From NCBI RefSeq assembly GCF_008180865.1, contig NZ_VTEX01000004.1, positions 248,001-312,000 of the forward strand: DNA of 64,000 nt. Reading direction: 5' to 3'. Shown here piece after piece: positions 63,613 to 64,000 of this stretch (positions within the stretch are counted from its first letter, which is position 1; each line of letters opens with the position of its first letter). The position numbers were made by a program, and so were the translations under genes. The notes under the pieces are model-generated. The model made no database searches and was not told the origin of the DNA. It saw only the letters and a program-made list of their open reading frames with translations. The stretch is from Rossellomorea aquimaris (GTDB lineage: Bacteria; Bacillota; Bacilli; Bacillales; Bacillaceae_B).

Positions 63613-64000
63613 TTAAAGTGTAGTGACGAGTTCAAGCAGCTTTGGGATGAATATAATAGCACCAACAACCGCTGTACACACGGCAAAGAGTAAGACGGCA
63701 GCCGAAGCAAGATCTTTCGCCGCTTTCGCCAAGGGATGATAGTCTGAAACTGAAAGGTCCACTGCCTTTTCGATTGCCGTATTCATGGTTTCAAGTGCCA
63801 GTACGGAAAACACCAATATAATCAGGATGATCCATTCCATGGCAGATACGGAAAGGAGATATGCTAAGATAAAGACAATGATCCCTACACATGAGTGAAT
63901 CCTGAAATTCTGCTCCGTTGACCATACAGATTTAATCCCATCTGCCGCATATCCAAAAGACTTCAAGAACCTGAATAGGCCGAACTTAGTCCCTTGTGAG
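63613..64000 (-). CDS. dgkA: Undecaprenol/diacylglycerol kinase DgkA, 5' end beyond window
   Basis: Membrane lipid kinase. The visible part has the family core (RFLKSFGYAADGIKSVW...NFRIH) and LALETMNTAIEKAVDLS, with catalytic Glu residues and about three membrane helices. The open frame continues through the right edge: upstream in-frame codons read SQGTKFGLFRFLKSFGYA, which fits the family N-terminus, so the true start lies outside and the TTG at 63966 is probably not it. Recycles undecaprenol to undecaprenyl phosphate. Precedes cdd in the operon, as in B. subtilis. Confidence 0.88.
   Translation of the reverse strand, partial: SQGTKFGLFRFLKSFGYAADGIKSVWSTEQNFRIHSCVGIIVFILAYLLSVSAMEWIILIILVFSVLALETMNTAIEKAVDLSVSDYHPLAKAAKDLASAAVLLFAVCTAVVGAIIFIPKLLELVTTL

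Overview
This window reads as chromosomal DNA of a low-GC, endospore-forming Bacillaceae bacterium. Gene content and order closely follow the Bacillus subtilis yqg/yqf segment: yqgX-W, yqgV-U, yqgT, yqgS, glcK-yqgQ, gluP, yqgO, yqgN, pst, pbpA, yqgE, sodA, yqgC-B, yqfZ, ispG, yqfX-W, zur, yqfU-T, nfo, cshB, yqfQ, ispH, yqfO-trmK, cccA, sigA-dnaG-yqxD, ppsR-ccpN, glyS, recO, yqzL, era, cdd, dgkA. Differences from B. subtilis are a single-chain GlyRS, znuBC placed next to zur, a Na/Pi-cotransporter near pst, an acyl-CoA dehydrogenase beside sigA, and many interspersed repeats. A marine or soil Bacillus/Rossellomorea-type genome is a guess from style, not shown by the sequence.

Layout. 1-7.8 kb: yqg genes for a thiamine-binding protein, a lipoprotein, an M14 peptidoglycan peptidase, an LTA synthase paralogue and glucokinase, plus an HxlR regulator with a dyad operator. 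7.8-15 kb: SpoVAF-like protein, rhomboid protease GluP, folate cyclo-ligase and ribosomal L33, broken up by two MITE-like elements. 15-20.3 kb: a four-gene glycan operon (HTH-DUF4912, GH57-like/GT4 fusion, nucleotidyltransferase, unknown protein) diverging from a membrane coiled-coil/HTH protein. 20.4-25 kb: pstS-C-A-B-phoU behind four 11-bp-spaced Pho boxes. 25-38 kb: cell-wall PBP, MFS exporters, SodA, Na/Pi transporter, chemoreceptor and isoprenoid enzyme IspG. 38-47.8 kb: Zur-controlled zinc uptake, DNA repair, RNA helicase, a VrrA-like repeat protein and three MITEs. 47.8-64 kb: the sigA macromolecular-synthesis operon, the CcpN/PpsR carbon-flow regulators, a T-box-controlled GlyRS, and recO-yqzL-era-cdd-dgkA.

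Two repeat families stand out. (1) A 125/126-bp hairpin unit forms tandem arrays in the 3' UTRs of yqgT and glyS, in the same orientation relative to both genes, starting at the stop codon and ending before a terminator. A single copy sits inside a MITE. Its helices change in compensating pairs between loci, which suggests selection on structure. (2) Five elements of about 470-530 bp have inverted ends resembling GGCTCTTTTCG, three of them with 8-bp target duplications. They carry GC-rich internal hairpins, have no transposase, and resemble ISL3-type MITEs. Two neighbouring conserved genes, yqxD and ccpN, lack usable ATG/GTG/TTG starts at the position their family requires, so automatic annotation would truncate both.
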